NCBI GenBank assembly: GCA_002309955.1
Contig: DBXQ01000102.1
Span: 26,575-90,574 of the forward strand
Length of the DNA stretch: 64,000 nucleotides
Source: Bacteroidales bacterium UBA1208
Lineage (GTDB): Bacteria; Bacteroidota; Bacteroidia; Bacteroidales; P3
Direction of reading: 5' to 3'
A model generated the notes under the pieces. That model saw only the letters and a list, made by a program, of their open reading frames with translations. It did not search any database and was not told the origin of the DNA. This document shows positions 62,778 through 64,000 of the stretch, in pieces. The first letter of the stretch is position 1. Each line of letters starts with the position of its first letter. Both the position numbers and the translations under genes were made by a program.

Positions 62778-63839
62778 TCAGAAGACTACTTTTGAAGAAA
62801 GGATTCCGCCTTCGACTTTGTGGAGCAGGGTGCCGTCGGGACGGAAAGTGTAGAGGTCGGCATTGGCATTGTAGGGGCTGTTGGAGATGTAGAGGTTGCC
62901 GGAGGCGGGGTCGATGTTGATGCTGTAGGCGTAGGGCATATCGGAGCTATATTGCTGAAGAATAGGCTGAGCTTGCATGGTGGAAAGATCGACTTTGTAG
63001 AAGTTGGCGGAAGGGTGATATTGGGCATCGTAGGATGTGTTGTAGAGGTAGACGTTGTTGTCATGAATGTCGAAGTTGGTAGCAGCGACGGGAAGGGGTT
63101 GGTGTGAGCCATCGGAGACATTGACTATTAGGGTTTGGGCGGGATTGGCATCATAGTCGCCTGCGCATGATACAATGAAGCGATGGGAGTCGAGGGCTTT
63201 GATTTTGCCAGGGTTGTGTCCAACATTGATTTTGTGGGTCTCGGTAAATGATGGGAGGTTGACAACGGAGACAGTGCTGTCATAGACGGAGTTGCCGTTG
63301 GCATCGTATTGCCAGCAGTTGCAGACGTATATATTGTCGCCAATGATGCAGAGTTGTTCAGGTTGCATGCCACTTAGGGGACAAGAGGCTTCGATTAGGA
63401 GGGAGAGGGTGTCGATGCATACAATGGTTTTGTCGTAGCAGGAGACATAGATTTTGCCGTTGTGAGGCACGATGTAGCGCGGGCCACGGTTGCCCATGTC
63501 GATTTGTTTGATGCTTTTGCCGGAGACAGGGTTGATGACTTCGATGGTGTTGGAAGTGAATACCGTGGCATATAGCTTGTTGCCATAATGGATGAGGTCT
63601 TGGGCGAGGTCGCCAATGCCTCGTCGGTTGTTGCTGCTGAACCAGTCGAGGGTGATATTGCCGTTGTCTAAGTTGATGAGGCTGATTTCGGCATCGTTGC
63701 CACCCCAGGAGCCTTCGCTGAGGAGGTATGCGGATTTTGGGGTGGAATCGGTTGGTTCGGGGTCGGGTTGCGGGTCTTTTTTGCATCCTGTGGTGAGAAG
63801 TGCAGAAAGCATCAGCAGAATAAATACATTGTGTTTCAT
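62778..63839 (-). CDS. DUF5074/YncE-like surface lipoprotein, BtuG-type propeller
   Basis: A protein of 353 residues. Start ATG 63839 gives MKHNVFILLMLSALLTTGC, a lipoprotein signal with the acylated Cys. The mature part is a beta-propeller with repeats such as GDLAQDLIHYGNKLYATVF, GPRYIVPHNGKIYVSCYD and LCIIGDNIYVCNCW. BtuG proteins of Bacteroides have this form and bind vitamin B12 on top of the TonB receptor BtuB. The end of a TonB receptor gene lies directly upstream, so a B12-type or other TonB-linked uptake role is likely. The ligand is inferred. Confidence 0.75.
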   Translation of the reverse strand: MKHNVFILLMLSALLTTGCKKDPQPDPEPTDSTPKSAYLLSEGSWGGNDAEISLINLDNGNITLDWFSSNNRRGIGDLAQDLIHYGNKLYATVFTSNTIEVINPVSGKSIKQIDMGNRGPRYIVPHNGKIYVSCYDKTIVCIDTLSLLIEASCPLSGMQPEQLCIIGDNIYVCNCWQYDANGNSVYDSTVSVVNLPSFTETHKINVGHNPGKIKALDSHRFIVSCAGDYDANPAQTLIVNVSDGSHQPLPVAATNFDIHDNNVYLYNTSYDAQYHPSANFYKVDLSTMQAQPILQQYSSDMPYAYSINIDPASGNLYISNSPYNANADLYTFRPDGTLLHKVEGGILSSKVVF

Positions 63840-63874
63840 GTTCTGTTGTTTGTTGATTAATGATTTATAGTTGA

Positions 63875-64000
63875 TTAAATGATCCATGTTAATCCGAAGC
63901 GGTAGTTGCGTCCCATCATGGGGTAACTCTTCACCACTTCATATTGTATGTTGAAGAGATTGAGGATTTGCAACTTTGCTTTGAGTTGGGTTTTGCCGAT
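63875..64000 (-). CDS. TonB-dependent receptor, C-terminal end (partial)
   Basis: The last 41 codons before TAA 63875-63877, running off the right edge. The C-terminal strand pair LKAKLQILNLFNIQYEVVKS and MMGRNYRFGLTWII are typical of TonB receptors. The BtuG-like lipoprotein gene follows 35 bp later. It may be BtuB; the receptor body and any upstream riboswitch lie outside the window. Confidence 0.7.
   Translation of the reverse strand: MGKTQLKAKLQILNLFNIQYEVVKSYPMMGRNYRFGLTWII

Overview
The window looks like a chromosome segment of an anaerobic, probably gut-associated member of the Bacteroidales. The evidence is a set of promoters with the Bacteroidetes -7 element TAnnTTTG, several proteins with type IX secretion (T9SS) C-terminal sorting domains, a T9SS plug-family protein, a BspA-like lipoprotein, a DUF5020 porin, a UpxY/NusG-like antiterminator and a DUF5074/BtuG-like lipoprotein next to a TonB receptor. 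An electron-bifurcating [FeFe] hydrogenase operon points to fermentative H2 metabolism. All family assignments come from reading the sequence; no database search was run.

Layout. 1-2.8 kb: kdsC (cut by the window edge), a polysaccharide deacetylase-like protein and an LD-carboxypeptidase, all on the minus strand. 3.9-6.0 kb: a BspA-like surface lipoprotein. 6.3-8.4 kb: a DRTGG / HATPase / hydrogenase-like Fe-S protein operon that looks regulatory. 8.6-10.7 kb: a purine permease and a Tsx-like outer-membrane channel. 11.1-13.1 kb: a superfamily 1 helicase. 13.2-17.8 kb: the hydrogenase operon (Trx-like ferredoxin, HydB, HydA, HydC). 17.9-19.1 kb: an orphan NusG paralog converging on a nitroreductase. 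19.8-29.7 kb: rluD, a T9SS cargo protein, a PASTA protein, miaB, an M6 metalloprotease with a T9SS tail and the T9SS plug protein. 30.1-35.3 kb: an integrative element inserted in the 3' end of tRNA-Val(CAC). 35.7-39.2 kb: an acetyltransferase, a glycosyltransferase and an acyl-CoA synthetase. 39.6-44.0 kb: trkA with two trkH genes. 44.6-50.4 kb: small metabolic and housekeeping genes, among them a second DRTGG gene with a PHP gene, rlmH, an OmpA protein and ftsE. 50.9-55.6 kb: a 1563-residue T9SS adhesin-like protein. 56.5-58.4 kb: an AT-rich island with a membrane protein, a TIR-like protein and two gene remnants. 58.7-59.7 kb: a structured leader and a DUF6266-like protein. 60.1-64 kb: beta-propeller, beta-barrel and TonB-linked envelope proteins.

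The hydrogenase-linked genes make one theme. HydABC couples NADH and reduced ferredoxin to H2. DRTGG, HATPase, PHP and a hydrogenase-like protein that keeps the cubane cysteines but has lost catalytic residues sit in two other places in the window, so the usual neighbourhood is split into three. A second theme is mobility. A family of short repeats with inverted ends built on CCCAAATCGGTCATTAGG occupies several intergenic gaps, and the 5.2-kb tRNA-Val element has replaced both the tRNA tail and its terminator. The best candidate for an undescribed system is the two-gene membrane/TIR-like module at 56.5-58.0 kb. The structured leader at 58.7 kb is second.
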